Shown: positions 20,011 through 29,845 of the stretch, piece after piece
Numbering within the stretch: the first letter of the stretch is position 1
How the letters are laid out: every line of letters starts with the position of its first letter
Assembly (NCBI RefSeq): GCF_002102185.1
Contig: NZ_LQOW01000005.1
Location: 124,001 to 188,000 of the forward strand
Length of the DNA: 64,000 bases
Direction: 5' to 3'
From: Mycobacterium fragae
Lineage (GTDB): Bacteria > Actinomycetota > Actinomycetes > Mycobacteriales > Mycobacteriaceae
The notes under the pieces: model-generated
The model's input: the letters and a program-made list of their open reading frames with translations, nothing else
Told to the model about the DNA's origin: nothing
Databases searched by the model: none
Program-made: the position numbers and the translations under genes

Positions 20011-21063
20011 CTATTCGAACAGCGCCGGCTGCCCGAGGACTCCTACCGGCGGCGTCATCCCCAGGTGGGTCCATGCCTGCGGCGTCGCGACCCGGCCGCG
20101 CGGCGTGCGCGCGATCATGCCTGCCCGCACCAGAAATGGCTCGCACACCTCCTCGACCGTGGCGGCCTCCTCCCCGACCGCCACCGCCAGCGTCGACACC
20201 CCGACCGGACCGCCCCCGAAGCTGCGGGTCAACGCCGACAGCACCGCACGGTCCAGGCGGTCCAGGCCGAGCTCGTCGACGTCGTAAACCTCCAGCGCCG
20301 ACTTGGCGACGTCGCGGGTGATGACGCCGTCGGCACGCACCTCGGCAAAATCGCGGACCCGGCGCAACAACCGGTTGGCGATCCGCGGCGTGCCCCGTGA
20401 CCGTAGGGCGATCTCCGCGCCTGCGTCGGCGCCCAGCTCGATGCCCAGGATGCCCGCGGAGCGGGCCAACACCCGCTCCAGCTCCGCGGGCTCATAGAAA
20501 TCCATGTGCGCGGTAAACCCGAACCGATCACGCAGAGGGCCGGTCAGCGCGCCGGAGCGGGTGGTCGCACCGACCAGGGTGAACGGCGCGACCTCCAGTG
20601 GAATCGATGTCGCCCCAGGGCCTTTGCCGACGACGACGTCGACGCGGAAGTCCTCCATAGCCAGGTAGAGCATCTCCTCGGCGGGGCGGGCGATGCGGTG
20701 AATCTCGTCGATGAACAGCACGTCATGCTCGACGAGGTTGGACAGCATCGCCGCCAGGTCGCCGGCGCGTTCCAGCGCCGGCCCCGACGTCACCCGCAGC
20801 GACGACCCCAGCTCGGCGGCGATGATCATTGCCAGCGACGTCTTGCCCAGCCCGGGCGGGCCGGACAGCAGGATGTGATCCGGTGTGCTGCCACGGTTTT
20901 TGGCGCCCTCGATGACCAGCTGCAGCTGCTCACGAACCCGCGGCTGACCGATGAACTCGCGCAGCGAGCGTGGCCGCAGGCTGGCGTCGATGTCGCCCTC
21001 GCCGACGGTGAGCGCGGCGGAGACTTCCCGGTCCTCGGGCTCGTCGTCCTCGAAGCGACTCAT
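20011..21063 (-). CDS. ruvB: Holliday junction branch-migration ATPase RuvB
   Basis: 350 aa AAA+ motor that drives Holliday junction migration with RuvA. Walker [10 protein letters not shown], Walker B LFIDEIHR, sensor 1 GATTRSG and the C-terminal winged helix ([13 protein letters not shown]) are all visible. Starts with ATG; overlaps the ruvA stop by 4 bases. Confidence 0.97.
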   Translation of the reverse strand: MSRFEDDEPEDREVSAALTVGEGDIDASLRPRSLREFIGQPRVREQLQLVIEGAKNRGSTPDHILLSGPPGLGKTSLAMIIAAELGSSLRVTSGPALERAGDLAAMLSNLVEHDVLFIDEIHRIARPAEEMLYLAMEDFRVDVVVGKGPGATSIPLEVAPFTLVGATTRSGALTGPLRDRFGFTAHMDFYEPAELERVLARSAGILGIELGADAGAEIALRSRGTPRIANRLLRRVRDFAEVRADGVITRDVAKSALEVYDVDELGLDRLDRAVLSALTRSFGGGPVGVSTLAVAVGEEAATVEEVCEPFLVRAGMIARTPRGRVATPQAWTHLGMTPPVGVLGQPALFE

Positions 21064-21650
21064 TTCTTACCCAACATCGACAGGGCGGCGCGCAGCGCGG
21101 TCGACGTGGTGGCTTCCGGCTCATTGGCCATCACTTTGTCGATGGCCTCCTCGGCTTGCTTGGCCGCAAAGCCAAGTCCCACAAGGGCTTCCACGACAGG
21201 ACCGCGGACCGCGTGGCCGTTGACCGATGCTACCGCCGCACCTGTGCCCACCGGCCCGATCTTGTCGCGCAGCTCGAGCACCATCCGCTCGGCGCCGCGC
21301 TTCCCGATGCCGGGCACCCGGGTGAGCGCGGTGACGTCGCCGTCGGCCAGTGCCTGGCGCAGCGCGGGCGCGTCGTAGACCGCGAGGGAGGCCAGCGCGA
21401 TCTTGGGTCCGACACCGGAGACCCCCAATAACGTCAGGAACAGGTCGCGGGCGTCGGTGTCGGGAAATCCGTAGAGCGTCATCGAATCTTCGCGCACGAT
21501 CATCGCGGTGATCAGCCGGGCCTCGCTGCCGCGGCGCAGCGTCGCCAGGGTCGACGGCGTCGCCATCAACTTGTAGCCCACCCCCGCCGCCTCGATGACG
21601 ACGTGATCGAGAGCGACGTCGAGCACCTCTCCGCGGACAGACGCGATCAT
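21060..21650 (-). CDS. ruvA: Holliday junction DNA-binding protein RuvA
   Basis: 196 aa, the same length as the M. tuberculosis protein. Domain I begins [11 protein letters not shown], domain II has the two helix-hairpin-helix motifs ([14 protein letters not shown] and [16 protein letters not shown]), and the C-terminal domain III binds RuvB. The ATG at 21650 overlaps the ruvC stop (ATGA). The frame stays open upstream to 22037, but only the ATG at 21650 fits the family. Confidence 0.97.
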   Translation of the reverse strand: MIASVRGEVLDVALDHVVIEAAGVGYKLMATPSTLATLRRGSEARLITAMIVREDSMTLYGFPDTDARDLFLTLLGVSGVGPKIALASLAVYDAPALRQALADGDVTALTRVPGIGKRGAERMVLELRDKIGPVGTGAAVASVNGHAVRGPVVEALVGLGFAAKQAEEAIDKVMANEPEATTSTALRAALSMLGKK

Positions 21651-22201
21651 GTTGCCGCCTTGACTTTCGCCGCAAACCTTTTGCGCTGCTCGGCCGCCAT
21701 GGCCTCGGCCGCGGCCATCCGCGCGAGCATCGGGGCCCGCCAACAGTGACAGATCGCCAGCGCCAACGCGTCGGCGGCGTCGGGCGGCGTCGGTTTGGCT
21801 TGCAGTGCAAGGATTTTCGTGACCATCTCGGTGACCTGCGGTTTGCCTGCTCGGCCGTTGCCGGTGACCGCGGCTTTGACCTCGCTCGGGGTGTGGAAGT
21901 GCACGTCGATGCCGCGTTTGGCCGCCGCCAGCGCGATCACGCCACCGGCCTGCGCGGTGCCCATCACGGTCGACACATTCTGCTGGGAGAACACCCGCTC
22001 GATGGCCATGACGTCGGGCTGATGCGTGTCCAGCCAATGGTCGACGTGCTCGCTGATCATCAGCAGCCGCCTCGGCACCGATTGGTCGGCGGGCGTGCGC
22101 ACCACGTCGACGTCAAGCGCGGTGAGCTGGCGGCCGCGCCCGGTCTCGACCACCGACAGCCCGCAGCGGGTCAGTCCCGGGTCGACGCCCATCACGCGCA
22201 C
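21647..22201 (-). CDS. ruvC: Holliday junction endonuclease RuvC
   Basis: 184 aa resolvase that cuts Holliday junctions. The first catalytic Asp is in [12 protein letters not shown], with further acidic ligands in [10 protein letters not shown] and in the DAADALALA segment near the C-terminus. Starts at GTG 22201, the usual mycobacterial start. First gene of ruvC-ruvA-ruvB-DUF1304. A near-perfect LexA box lies 18 bases upstream. Confidence 0.96.
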   Translation of the reverse strand: MRVMGVDPGLTRCGLSVVETGRGRQLTALDVDVVRTPADQSVPRRLLMISEHVDHWLDTHQPDVMAIERVFSQQNVSTVMGTAQAGGVIALAAAKRGIDVHFHTPSEVKAAVTGNGRAGKPQVTEMVTKILALQAKPTPPDAADALALAICHCWRAPMLARMAAAEAMAAEQRKRFAAKVKAAT

Positions 22202-22218
22202 GTCACGCTCCCTCGATG

Positions 22219-22234
22219 CCGAACGGTTGTTCGA
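22219..22234. promoter_or_regulatory. LexA/SOS box upstream of ruvC
   Basis: On the minus strand it reads TCGAAC-AACC-GTTCGG, one mismatch from the mycobacterial LexA consensus TCGAAC-N4-GTTCGA. It ends 17 bases before the ruvC start and fits the known damage induction of mycobacterial ruvCAB. Confidence 0.82.
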
Positions 22235-22281
22235 TACCCTACTGGGCGGGACCGACAACGCCCGGTAGGACACGCGGGGCG

Positions 22282-23037
22282 CTAGTCCTCGTCGAGCGCC
22301 GCCAGCACCTCGTCGGAGACGTCGACGTTGGTCCACACGTTCTGCACGTCGTCGCTGTCCTCCAGCGCGTCGACCAGCTTGAACACCTTGCGGGCGCCGT
22401 CGAGGTCGACCGGCACGCTGACCGACGGCTGGAAGCTGGCCTCCGCGGAGTCGTAGTCGATGCCGGCGTTCTGCAGGGCGGTCCGCACCGCCACCAGGTC
22501 GCCGGGCTCGGAGATCACCTCGAAGCTGTCACCGAGGTCGTTGACGTCCTCAGCGCCCGCGTCGAGCACCGCGGTGAGCACGTCGTCCTCGGTCAGCCCG
22601 TCCTTCTCCAGCGTCACCACGCCCTTGCGCGAGAACAGGTAAGCCACCGATCCGGGGTCGGCCATGCTGCCGCCGTTGCGGGTCATCGCGACCCGGACCT
22701 CGCTGGCGGCGCGGTTGCGGTTGTCGGTCAGGCATTCGATCAGCACGGCCACCCCGTTGGGACCGTAGCCCTCGTAGGTGATGGTTTGCCAGTCGGCGCC
22801 ACCGGCCTCCTCGCCAGCACCGCGTTTGCGGGCCCGTTCGATGTTCTCGTTGGGCACCGAACTCTTTTTCGCCTTCTGGATCGCGTCGTACAGCGTCGGG
22901 TTGCCCGCCGGGTCGCCGCCGCCCACGCGGGCCGCGACCTCGATGTTCTTGATCAGGCGGGCGAACATCTTGCCGCGCCGCGCGTCGACGACGGCCTTCT
23001 TGTGCTTGGTGGTGGCCCATTTGGAATGGCCGCTCAT
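22282..23037 (-). CDS. YebC/PmpR family protein
   Basis: 251 aa, homologue of Rv2603c. The N-terminus [23 protein letters not shown] and the [21 protein letters not shown] segment are diagnostic. Family members act as transcriptional regulators or, as more recently shown for some, relieve ribosome stalling at proline stretches; the role here is not decided by sequence. Directly precedes ruvC; in M. tuberculosis the Rv2595-Rv2602 genes, including vapBC pairs and speE, lie between. Confidence 0.93.
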   Translation of the reverse strand: MSGHSKWATTKHKKAVVDARRGKMFARLIKNIEVAARVGGGDPAGNPTLYDAIQKAKKSSVPNENIERARKRGAGEEAGGADWQTITYEGYGPNGVAVLIECLTDNRNRAASEVRVAMTRNGGSMADPGSVAYLFSRKGVVTLEKDGLTEDDVLTAVLDAGAEDVNDLGDSFEVISEPGDLVAVRTALQNAGIDYDSAEASFQPSVSVPVDLDGARKVFKLVDALEDSDDVQNVWTNVDVSDEVLAALDED

Positions 23038-23094
23038 CCCCTACTACCTCTTCTGTCGCTTCGAAAGTTCGCCAGACGAGTCTACGTGGACCGA

Positions 23095-23691
23095 TCAGGC
23101 GCGCCCGTTGACGATGTCGACGAACAACCGGTGGATGCGGCGATCACGCGTCATCTCCGGATGGAACGCCGTGGCCAACACCGGGCCCTGCCGCACCGCC
23201 ACCACATGATCGGCCGCCCGGGCCAGCACCTGCACCTCAGGCCCGCACCGCTCCACCCACGGCGCGCGGATGAACACCGCGTGCACCGGCTCGTCGAAAC
23301 CACCGAACGCGATATCGCCTTCGAAGGAGTCGACCTGACGTCCGAAAGCGTTGCGCCGCACGGTCATATCGATACCGCCCAAAGGTAGGGCCTCGCGGCC
23401 GCCCGCGCCTGCGTCGAGAATCTCGCTGGCCAACAGGATCATCCCGGCGCACGCGCCGTACGCGGGGAAGCCGTCCGTCAATCGGGTGCGCAACGGCTCC
23501 AGCAGATCGAGGTCGCGCAGCAGATGACTCATCGTGGTGGACTCCCCACCGGGGATGACCAATGCGTCGACGGTGTCGAGTTCGTCACGGCGCCGCACAG
23601 GCACTGGGTCGGCACCCGCGTCGCGCAACGCCGCCAGGTGTTCTCGGGTGTCGCCCTGCAGCGCCAAGACACCGATGCGCGACGGGCTCAT
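23095..23691 (-). CDS. pdxT: pyridoxal 5'-phosphate synthase glutaminase subunit PdxT
   Basis: 198 aa class I glutamine amidotransferase that supplies ammonia to PdxS for vitamin B6 synthesis. The N-terminus [14 protein letters not shown], the catalytic Cys in [10 protein letters not shown] and the His-Glu pair in ATAFHPE are visible. Overlaps the stop of the thioesterase gene by 4 bases (ATGA). Confidence 0.95.
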   Translation of the reverse strand: MSPSRIGVLALQGDTREHLAALRDAGADPVPVRRRDELDTVDALVIPGGESTTMSHLLRDLDLLEPLRTRLTDGFPAYGACAGMILLASEILDAGAGGREALPLGGIDMTVRRNAFGRQVDSFEGDIAFGGFDEPVHAVFIRAPWVERCGPEVQVLARAADHVVAVRQGPVLATAFHPEMTRDRRIHRLFVDIVNGRA

Positions 23692-24533
23692 TGGCTGCCC
23701 GGACGGAAATCACGCTTGTAGCGGGTCAACCCCTCCTGCATGACGGCGGCAACCATCTCGCCGTACTGGTTGAAGATCTTGCCCTGGGTCAGCGAGCGAC
23801 CGCCGGTCGCCGACGGCGACGACTGGTCGTAGAGCAGCCACTCGTCGGCGCGGAACGTCCGCATGAACCACATGGCATGATCCAGCGACGCCACCTGCAG
23901 ATGCGACCGCTCCTCGAGGTGGGTGACCTGGGCCGATCCCAAGAGCGTCAGGTCGCTCATGTAGGCCAGCGCGCAGATGTGCAGCACCGGATCGTCGGGC
24001 AGCGGATCGCGATGCCGAAACCACACCTGCTGCTGCGACGCGAGCCCGGGCAGCAGTACCAATTTCTCCCGCGGCACGATCCGCACGTCCCATTCTTCGA
24101 ATTGGCGAAATCCCGCGTCGTCGAACACTTTCATCGACTTCAACCCGGGCAGGTCGTCCGGCGGCGGCGCCGACGGCATCACGTCCTGGTGGTGGATGCC
24201 CTCCTGATCGGTCTGGAACGACGCCGACATGGAGAAGATCGTTTCGCCGTGCTGGATGGCGTTGACCCGCCGGGTGCAAAACGAGCCACCGTCGCGCAGA
24301 CGCTCGACCAGAAAAACCGTGGGCGCCTGGGCATCTCCGGGCCGGATGAAGTAGCCGTGCAGTGAATGCACCAGAAAGTGCGGATCGACCGTGCGCACCG
24401 CCGACACCAACGACTGTCCCGCCACATGCCCGCCGAAGGTGCGCTGAAAGTAACCCGATTCCGGGCTGAACACCCTGCCGCGGTAGATGTTGACCTCGAG
24501 TTGCTCGAGATCAAGGATCTGCTCGATCGACAC
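23688..24533 (-). CDS. tesB: acyl-CoA thioesterase II
   Basis: 281 aa double hot-dog thioesterase, homologue of TesB2 (Rv2605c). The N-terminus [33 protein letters not shown] and the C-terminal [20 protein letters not shown] segment with its catalytic Asp and Gln neighbours are visible. It sits between pdxS and pdxT, an arrangement conserved in mycobacteria although the metabolic link to vitamin B6 is unclear. Confidence 0.92.
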   Translation of the reverse strand: MSIEQILDLEQLEVNIYRGRVFSPESGYFQRTFGGHVAGQSLVSAVRTVDPHFLVHSLHGYFIRPGDAQAPTVFLVERLRDGGSFCTRRVNAIQHGETIFSMSASFQTDQEGIHHQDVMPSAPPPDDLPGLKSMKVFDDAGFRQFEEWDVRIVPREKLVLLPGLASQQQVWFRHRDPLPDDPVLHICALAYMSDLTLLGSAQVTHLEERSHLQVASLDHAMWFMRTFRADEWLLYDQSSPSATGGRSLTQGKIFNQYGEMVAAVMQEGLTRYKRDFRPGSQ

Positions 24534-24576
24534 GCTATGACCGTCTGCTCTTCGCGCAAGCGCTCATCGCCGTTAA

Positions 24577-25482
24577 TCACCAGCCGCGCTCGGCCAGGCG
24601 ATGCGGCGCGGCGATCTCCTCCACATTGATGCCGACCATCGGTTCGCCCAGCCCGCGTGACACCTTGGCCAGCACGTCCGGGTCGTCATAGAACGTGGTG
24701 GCCTTGACGATCGCGGCGGCGCGCTGCGCGGGGTCGCCGGACTTGAAGATGCCCGAGCCGACGAACACACCTTCGGCGCCGAGCTGCATCATCATCGCCG
24801 CGTCGGCCGGGGTGGCGATGCCGCCGGCGGTGAACAGTGTGACCGGCAGCTTGCCCGCTCGGGCCACCTCGACGACAAGCTCATACGGCGCTTGCAATTC
24901 CTTTGCGGCAACGTACAACTCGTCATCGGAGAGCGACGTCAGCCGTCGGATCTCACCGCCGATCGCCCGCATGTGGGTGGTCGCGTTGGAGACGTCACCG
25001 GTACCGGCTTCGCCTTTGGAGCGGATCATCGCCGCACCCTCGTTGATACGCCTTAAAGCTTCGCCGAGGTTGGTCGCGCCGCACACGAACGGCACCGTGA
25101 ACTTCCACTTGTCGATGTGGTGGGTGTAGTCGGCGGGGGTGAGCACCTCGGACTCGTCGATGTAGTCGACGCCCAGGCTCTGCAGGATCTGCGCCTCGAC
25201 GAAGTGCCCGATGCGGGCCTTGGCCATCACCGGAATGGTGACCGCGGAGATGATGCCCTCGATCATGTCCGGGTCGCTCATCCGGGAGACGCCGCCCTGG
25301 GCGCGGATATCGGCAGGCACGCGTTCCAGCGCCATCACCGCGACGGCGCCGGCGCCCTCGGCGATACGGGCATGCTCCGGGGTGACAACGTCCATGATGA
25401 CGCCGCCCTTGAGCATCTCGGCCATGCCGCGCTTGACCCGCGCCGTTCCAGTCTGCGGGCCGCCGTTTGACGCGGTATCCAT
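24577..25482 (-). CDS. pdxS: pyridoxal 5'-phosphate synthase subunit PdxS
   Basis: 301 aa TIM-barrel synthase that joins ribose 5-phosphate, glyceraldehyde 3-phosphate and ammonia into PLP. The substrate-binding lysine region [16 protein letters not shown], the [21 protein letters not shown] segment and the [27 protein letters not shown] phosphate site are visible. ATG at 25482 gives the usual N-terminus ([23 protein letters not shown]). Head of pdxS-tesB-pdxT; pdxH and a PPE gene that follow it in M. tuberculosis are absent. Confidence 0.96.
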   Translation of the reverse strand: MDTASNGGPQTGTARVKRGMAEMLKGGVIMDVVTPEHARIAEGAGAVAVMALERVPADIRAQGGVSRMSDPDMIEGIISAVTIPVMAKARIGHFVEAQILQSLGVDYIDESEVLTPADYTHHIDKWKFTVPFVCGATNLGEALRRINEGAAMIRSKGEAGTGDVSNATTHMRAIGGEIRRLTSLSDDELYVAAKELQAPYELVVEVARAGKLPVTLFTAGGIATPADAAMMMQLGAEGVFVGSGIFKSGDPAQRAAAIVKATTFYDDPDVLAKVSRGLGEPMVGINVEEIAAPHRLAERGW

Positions 25483-25526
25483 GCATCCAAGTCTAGTGGT
25501 GGACGGCAAACCGTATTTCGCGCACC

Positions 25527-26570
25527 TCAGCGGATGGACTGCAGCTGGCGCGGCCGATCCGGTGCCCCGGCCAGCGCGACCGCATCGGCGAGTAGCTCGG
25601 CGAGCTGAAGCGGGTACACCGTTTCCTCGGCGGCCACCAGCTCGGCGATGTCGTCGGTGTGACACCAGCGATGGCAGTGGATGTAGCTGTTTTCCAGCTC
25701 GGTGCGCCCGGCGGTGGACGGCTCGAACCGCTGCGTGCGGTAGACGAAGAAGTACTCCTCGCTGTCGATCGCCGAGCCGTTGAAGTCGAAGACGGCGTCG
25801 CGCCGCCAGATCGGTCCGACCATGTCGGCGGGGTCGACCCGCAAACCGGTCTCCTCGGCCAGCTCACGCGCGGCGGCCTCGGCCAGCGACTCCCCGTCGG
25901 CGGTCTCCCCGCCGACGGTGAACCACCACCGCGGCGCGGGTTTTCCAGGCCCGCCGGACACTGCCGGGTCAGATCCGCACAGCAACAGCACGGCCCCGGT
26001 TTCGTCGAGCAGCACCACCCGCGCCGAGGTGCGCCGGCCAGCCGGACGGTGATCGTCGTGGCGCATCGCATGAGACCGTTCCGCAATCTCGAAATAGCTT
26101 GGCAGAGGAGCCCTTCCACCCAGCCGCAGCAGCCGGACCATGCGCCTTTCGCGCAGCGCCAAGGTGTCCCGCACCGCGTCGTTGTGGAAACGGCGGGCCA
26201 GCACCACCCGCGCTTCGGCGTCGGCCAGCTCGGCGATCAGACCCGCCGGCAGCGACGCCGGATCGACCATCGCCAGCGCCGCGGACAACTCGTTCTCGCA
26301 CGCCTCGCGAGCCGGCCGGGGCGCCCGCTCGGCGGCATCGGCCAGCGCCACCAAGTGCCTGCCCGCAGACTCGTCCAGCGCGTCGGCAGCCACCGCGCGG
26401 GCGACCACGGCGCGGCGCGCCAGCGCGCCGTCAAGCGCCTGCCAGGACAGGTCGTAGCGCACGTGTAAGCGGTCCAGCCGGTTGGCCGTCTGATAGGCCA
26501 GGGCACCCACCACGACCAGCACCGCAAGCAGCAGCACCAGGGCAAAGATGAGAAGGATCGGCCATACCAT
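25527..26570 (-). CDS. membrane-anchored Nudix hydrolase
   Basis: 347 aa, homologue of Rv2609c. One N-terminal membrane helix (residues 2-26) is followed by a helical region resembling LemA-like coiled coil (about 35-150) and then a Nudix domain. The Nudix box G-x5-E-x7-REL-x-EETGL is intact in [24 protein letters not shown]. Family members hydrolyse nucleoside diphosphates linked to another group; the substrate is unknown. ATG overlaps the pimA stop by one base (start 26570 equals pimA end), so it is translationally coupled to the phosphatidylinositol mannoside genes. Confidence 0.87.
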   Translation of the reverse strand: MVWPILLIFALVLLLAVLVVVGALAYQTANRLDRLHVRYDLSWQALDGALARRAVVARAVAADALDESAGRHLVALADAAERAPRPAREACENELSAALAMVDPASLPAGLIAELADAEARVVLARRFHNDAVRDTLALRERRMVRLLRLGGRAPLPSYFEIAERSHAMRHDDHRPAGRRTSARVVLLDETGAVLLLCGSDPAVSGGPGKPAPRWWFTVGGETADGESLAEAAARELAEETGLRVDPADMVGPIWRRDAVFDFNGSAIDSEEYFFVYRTQRFEPSTAGRTELENSYIHCHRWCHTDDIAELVAAEETVYPLQLAELLADAVALAGAPDRPRQLQSIR

Positions 26571-27694
26571 CAGCTCGCGACCTGAACCTTGCTGCCCGAG
26601 CCGGCAACCGTCTGATAGACCCGCATGATCTGCTCGGCCACCACCGACCAGTCATAGCGGCGCACTGCCTGGGCGCCGGCCGCGATGTAGCGCTCCCGCA
26701 TCGCGTCGTTCTCCAAGACGTCGACCAGGGCAGCGGCCAGCGCGGGACCGTCGTCGACCGGCACCAGCCGGCCCGCCTCGCCGTCGCGCAGTACCCGCCG
26801 GAACGCGTGCAGGTCGCTGGCCACCACCGGGGTGCCCGCGGCCATCGCCTCGACCAGCACAATGCCGAAGCTCTCCCCTCCGGTATGGGGCGCGCAGTAG
26901 ACATCGGCGCTGCGGAGCGCGGATGCCTTCGCGGCGTCGTCCACCTGGCCGAGGAAACGCAGATGGCCGGCCAATTCGCCTGCCTTGCCGCGTAATTCGT
27001 CTTCATCGCCGCGCCCGACGATCAGCAGCTGCACCCCGGGGAAGTGCTCGACCAGGTGGGGCAGCGCGTCCATCAAAACCGCCATGCCCTTGCGGGGCTC
27101 GTCGTAGCGCCCCAAAAACAGCACGGTCTTGCCGGGCCGCGGGTAGCCCTCCAGCAGCGGCGCCGACGCGAACGACGCCACGTCAACGCCGTTGGGAATC
27201 TCGACCGCGTCGGATCCGAGCGCTTCCATCTGCCAGCGCCTCGCCAAATCGGACACCGCGATGCGGCCGATGATCTTCTCGTGCCAGGGCCGCAGCACGC
27301 CCTGAAACACCGTCAGCGTCAACGATTTTGTGGTCGACGTATGAAATGTCGCCACGATCGGCCCCTCGGCCACCCGCAAGGCCCACATCGACAGGCTGGG
27401 CGCGTTGGGCTCGTGCAGGTGCAGCACGTCGAAGTCGCCGTCGGCCAGCCACCTTCGCACCCGGCCGTGTACTGCCGGGCTGAACTGCAGCCGGGCCACC
27501 GAGCCGTTGTACGGAATCGGGACGGCCCTGCCCGCGGACACCACATAGTCGGGCAACTGAACATGCGGCGACGACGGTGCCAGCACGCTGACCGTATGAC
27601 CGCGCTGGCGCATCACCTCGGCGAGCTGCAGCACATGGGCCTGAACCCCGCCCGGCACGTCGAACGAGTACGGGCACACCATCCCGATCCGCAT
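26570..27694 (-). CDS. pimA: phosphatidylinositol alpha-mannosyltransferase PimA
   Basis: 374 aa GT4 enzyme that adds the first mannose from GDP-mannose to phosphatidylinositol on the inner membrane face. The N-terminal MRIGMVCPYSFDVPGGVQ loop, the middle LFLGRYDEPRKGM segment and the C-terminal GESFGIVLVEAMAAGTPVVAS nucleotide-sugar motif are visible. ATG at 27694 overlaps the acyltransferase stop (ATGA). Confidence 0.96.
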   Translation of the reverse strand: MRIGMVCPYSFDVPGGVQAHVLQLAEVMRQRGHTVSVLAPSSPHVQLPDYVVSAGRAVPIPYNGSVARLQFSPAVHGRVRRWLADGDFDVLHLHEPNAPSLSMWALRVAEGPIVATFHTSTTKSLTLTVFQGVLRPWHEKIIGRIAVSDLARRWQMEALGSDAVEIPNGVDVASFASAPLLEGYPRPGKTVLFLGRYDEPRKGMAVLMDALPHLVEHFPGVQLLIVGRGDEDELRGKAGELAGHLRFLGQVDDAAKASALRSADVYCAPHTGGESFGIVLVEAMAAGTPVVASDLHAFRRVLRDGEAGRLVPVDDGPALAAALVDVLENDAMRERYIAAGAQAVRRYDWSVVAEQIMRVYQTVAGSGSKVQVAS

Positions 27695-28644
27695 CAGGCG
27701 CCCCCCAATCCGGCCCGTCGCTCGGGGGACAGATCGGCCAGCCATTGCGGCTGCAGCATATGCCAGTCGGCCGGGTGCGCGGCGATGTTCTTGGCGAACT
27801 GGTCGGCCAGCGCCTGGGTGATGACGCCGACGTCGCGGCTGGTGCAGTCCAGCGCCGGGTATATCTCAGCGCGGGACAGGTCGCCGTCATACCAGCAATG
27901 CACCGGCAGCAGCGCTGCCCCGGTTTCGATCGCCAGCTTCGCCGATCCGGCCGGCATCCTGGTGGGTTCGCCGAAGAAGTCGACCTGCACCCCGGTTCGG
28001 GTGAGGTCCCGCTCCGCCATCAGACACACAATCCCGTTATCCCGCAGCCGTTCGCTGAGCAGTTCGAATGGTGACCGCTCACCGCCGGACAGTGGGAGCA
28101 CCTCAAAGCCCAGGCTCTCCCGGTAGTCGATAAAACGACGGTACAGCGATTCGGGCTTGAGCCGCTCGGCGACGGTGGTGAAGGTGCCGTGAGCCTGTAC
28201 CAGCCACACCCCGGACATATCCCAATTGCCGCTGTGCGGCAACGCCAGCACGGCGCCGCGGCCGGCCGCCAGCGCCGCGTCGAGATTTTCCTGGCCCAGA
28301 ATCAGTTCGGAGAGTTGCCGGCCCAGCGCCTGGTGGTCCATCGTCGGCAGGCGGAACACCTCCCGCCAGTAGCGCGCATAGGAGGCCAGCGACGCCCGCA
28401 TCAGCGACCCGGGCACTTCGGCCGGCGGCACTGAAATCACCCGGGCCAGATTCTTGCGCAGCTGGTCCGGTCCGCCGCCCAGCGACGCGTAGAGTGCCCC
28501 GGCGTCGAACACGTTGCGCGCGGCGAACTCGGGCATGGCGCGCACCGCCATCCACCCGGCCGCATAGCCCCAGTCCGTCAACCGGCTCGTCAACGAGAAG
28601 CCCTTGACTCCAGGCAGTTTCAGCCCTGCCGGGTTGGAGATCAC
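27694..28644 (-). CDS. PIM acyltransferase PatA-like
   Basis: 316 aa, the same length as Rv2611c, the acyltransferase that palmitoylates the mannose of PIM1/PIM2. The catalytic H-x4-D motif is present in LALPHSGNWDMSG, and LMAERDLTRTGVQVDFFGEP and GAALLPVHCWYDGD follow in order as in the lipid A acyltransferase-like family. GTG at 28644 overlaps the pgsA stop (GTGA). Middle gene of the pgsA-patA-pimA unit. Confidence 0.93.
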   Translation of the reverse strand: MISNPAGLKLPGVKGFSLTSRLTDWGYAAGWMAVRAMPEFAARNVFDAGALYASLGGGPDQLRKNLARVISVPPAEVPGSLMRASLASYARYWREVFRLPTMDHQALGRQLSELILGQENLDAALAAGRGAVLALPHSGNWDMSGVWLVQAHGTFTTVAERLKPESLYRRFIDYRESLGFEVLPLSGGERSPFELLSERLRDNGIVCLMAERDLTRTGVQVDFFGEPTRMPAGSAKLAIETGAALLPVHCWYDGDLSRAEIYPALDCTSRDVGVITQALADQFAKNIAAHPADWHMLQPQWLADLSPERRAGLGGA

Positions 28645-29297
28645 GGCTCGCTGTTTCCGGGTTCTGGTGGGGCGGCCATCGGATCGCCCGCTCCCGGCGA
28701 GTGCCGCACGGTGTGCAGCCGCTGAGCACAGGTGATCAAGCTGGCGATGGCGAGCAGCCACATGGCCACGTGCAGCGCCCAGGTCAACGGAAACACCGGC
28801 AGGTCCGACAACCCCGCGCCAACCAGCACGATGATCAACCGTTCCGGCCGCTCGATGAAACCGCCGTCGCCGCGCAGCCCGCTGGCTTCGGCGCGGGCCT
28901 TGATGTAGGAGATCACCTGCGAGGTGACCAGGCAGATCAACGTCGCCACCACCAGCGACGGGCTGCGCAGGCCGAACGCCGCCCACCACGCCAGGCCGCA
29001 GAACACCGCGCCGTCGCTGATGCGATCGCAGGTGGCGTCCAGTACCGCGCCGAACCGGCTGCCGCCGCCGCTTTCCCGTGCCATCGCCCCGTCGAGCATG
29101 TCGAACATGACGAAAAACCAGATCACGAACGTACCGGCGAACAGCCGGCCGGTGGGAAACAACGTCAGCGCGGCCACCACCGAGGCGGCGGTGCCCATGA
29201 TCGTGACCCCGTCTGCGGTGAAGCCCGCCCGCAGGAACGCTCGCGCCAGCGGTGTGGTGACCCGCGCGACCCCTTCACGGGACAGCAGCTTGCTCAC
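28641..29297 (-). CDS. pgsA: phosphatidylinositol phosphate synthase
   Basis: 218 aa CDP-alcohol phosphatidyltransferase with about six helices that makes the phosphatidylinositol (phosphate) precursor of PIMs. The D-x2-DG-x2-AR-x8-G-x3-D-x3-D signature is intact in MLDGAMARESGGGSRFGAVL plus the following DATCDR. GTG at 29297 was chosen; it overlaps the HIT gene stop by 4 bases. Confidence 0.95.
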   Translation of the reverse strand: MSKLLSREGVARVTTPLARAFLRAGFTADGVTIMGTAASVVAALTLFPTGRLFAGTFVIWFFVMFDMLDGAMARESGGGSRFGAVLDATCDRISDGAVFCGLAWWAAFGLRSPSLVVATLICLVTSQVISYIKARAEASGLRGDGGFIERPERLIIVLVGAGLSDLPVFPLTWALHVAMWLLAIASLITCAQRLHTVRHSPGAGDPMAAPPEPGNSEP

Positions 29298-29845
29298 GGT
29301 TGCTTTTCCCACTCGGTGGCCAGCAGCTCGCGGGTGTCGCGCAGCAACTGCGGGATGACCTTGGAGTCGCCGACGATCGTGATGAAGTTGGCGTCGCCGC
29401 CCCACCGCGGCACGACGTGCACGTGCAGGTGTTCGGCCAGCGATCCGCCGGCCGATATCCCCAGGTTCAGCCCGACATTGAAGCCGTGCGGATGCGACAC
29501 ACTCTTGATGACGCGAATGGCCTTCTGCGTGAAAGCCATCAGTTCCGCACTCTCCTTGTCGGTGAGGTCCTCGAGTTCGGACACTCGCCGGTACGGCACC
29601 ACCATCAGGTGACCGGGGTTATACGGATACAGGTTGAGGACGGCGTAGACCAGCTCGCCCCGCGCGACCACGAGGCCGTCCTCGTCGGACAGTTGGGGAA
29701 TGTCGGTGAACAGCTGTGCAGGGTCGGAGTTCTCGCGCTTCAGCGGCGCCTCGGCCAGATAGGACATTCGATAAGGGGTCCACAACCGCTGAAGGTGGTC
29801 GGCCTCACCCACGCCCCTGTCGACGATCGCGTCGTCGTCACTCAC
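29294..29845 (-). CDS. HIT-family nucleotide hydrolase/phosphorylase
   Basis: 183 aa homologue of Rv2613c, described as a diadenosine tetraphosphate phosphorylase. The HIT triad is in [11 protein letters not shown], and [13 protein letters not shown] and GFNVGLNLG are the other family landmarks. It is about 12 residues shorter than Rv2613c, in the poorly conserved segment after LAEAPLKR. The start overlaps the end of thrS by 8 bases. Confidence 0.93.
   Translation of the reverse strand: MSDDDAIVDRGVGEADHLQRLWTPYRMSYLAEAPLKRENSDPAQLFTDIPQLSDEDGLVVARGELVYAVLNLYPYNPGHLMVVPYRRVSELEDLTDKESAELMAFTQKAIRVIKSVSHPHGFNVGLNLGISAGGSLAEHLHVHVVPRWGGDANFITIVGDSKVIPQLLRDTRELLATEWEKQP

Noticed and set aside
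22202..22336. N-terminal extension of RuvC
   Set aside because: Arg-rich, unlike any RuvC, and it runs over the LexA box and yebC end.
24577..25482. PdxS start at the upstream 25665
   Set aside because: The extra 61 residues are low-complexity Arg/Ala, whereas the ATG at 25482 fits the family N-terminus.
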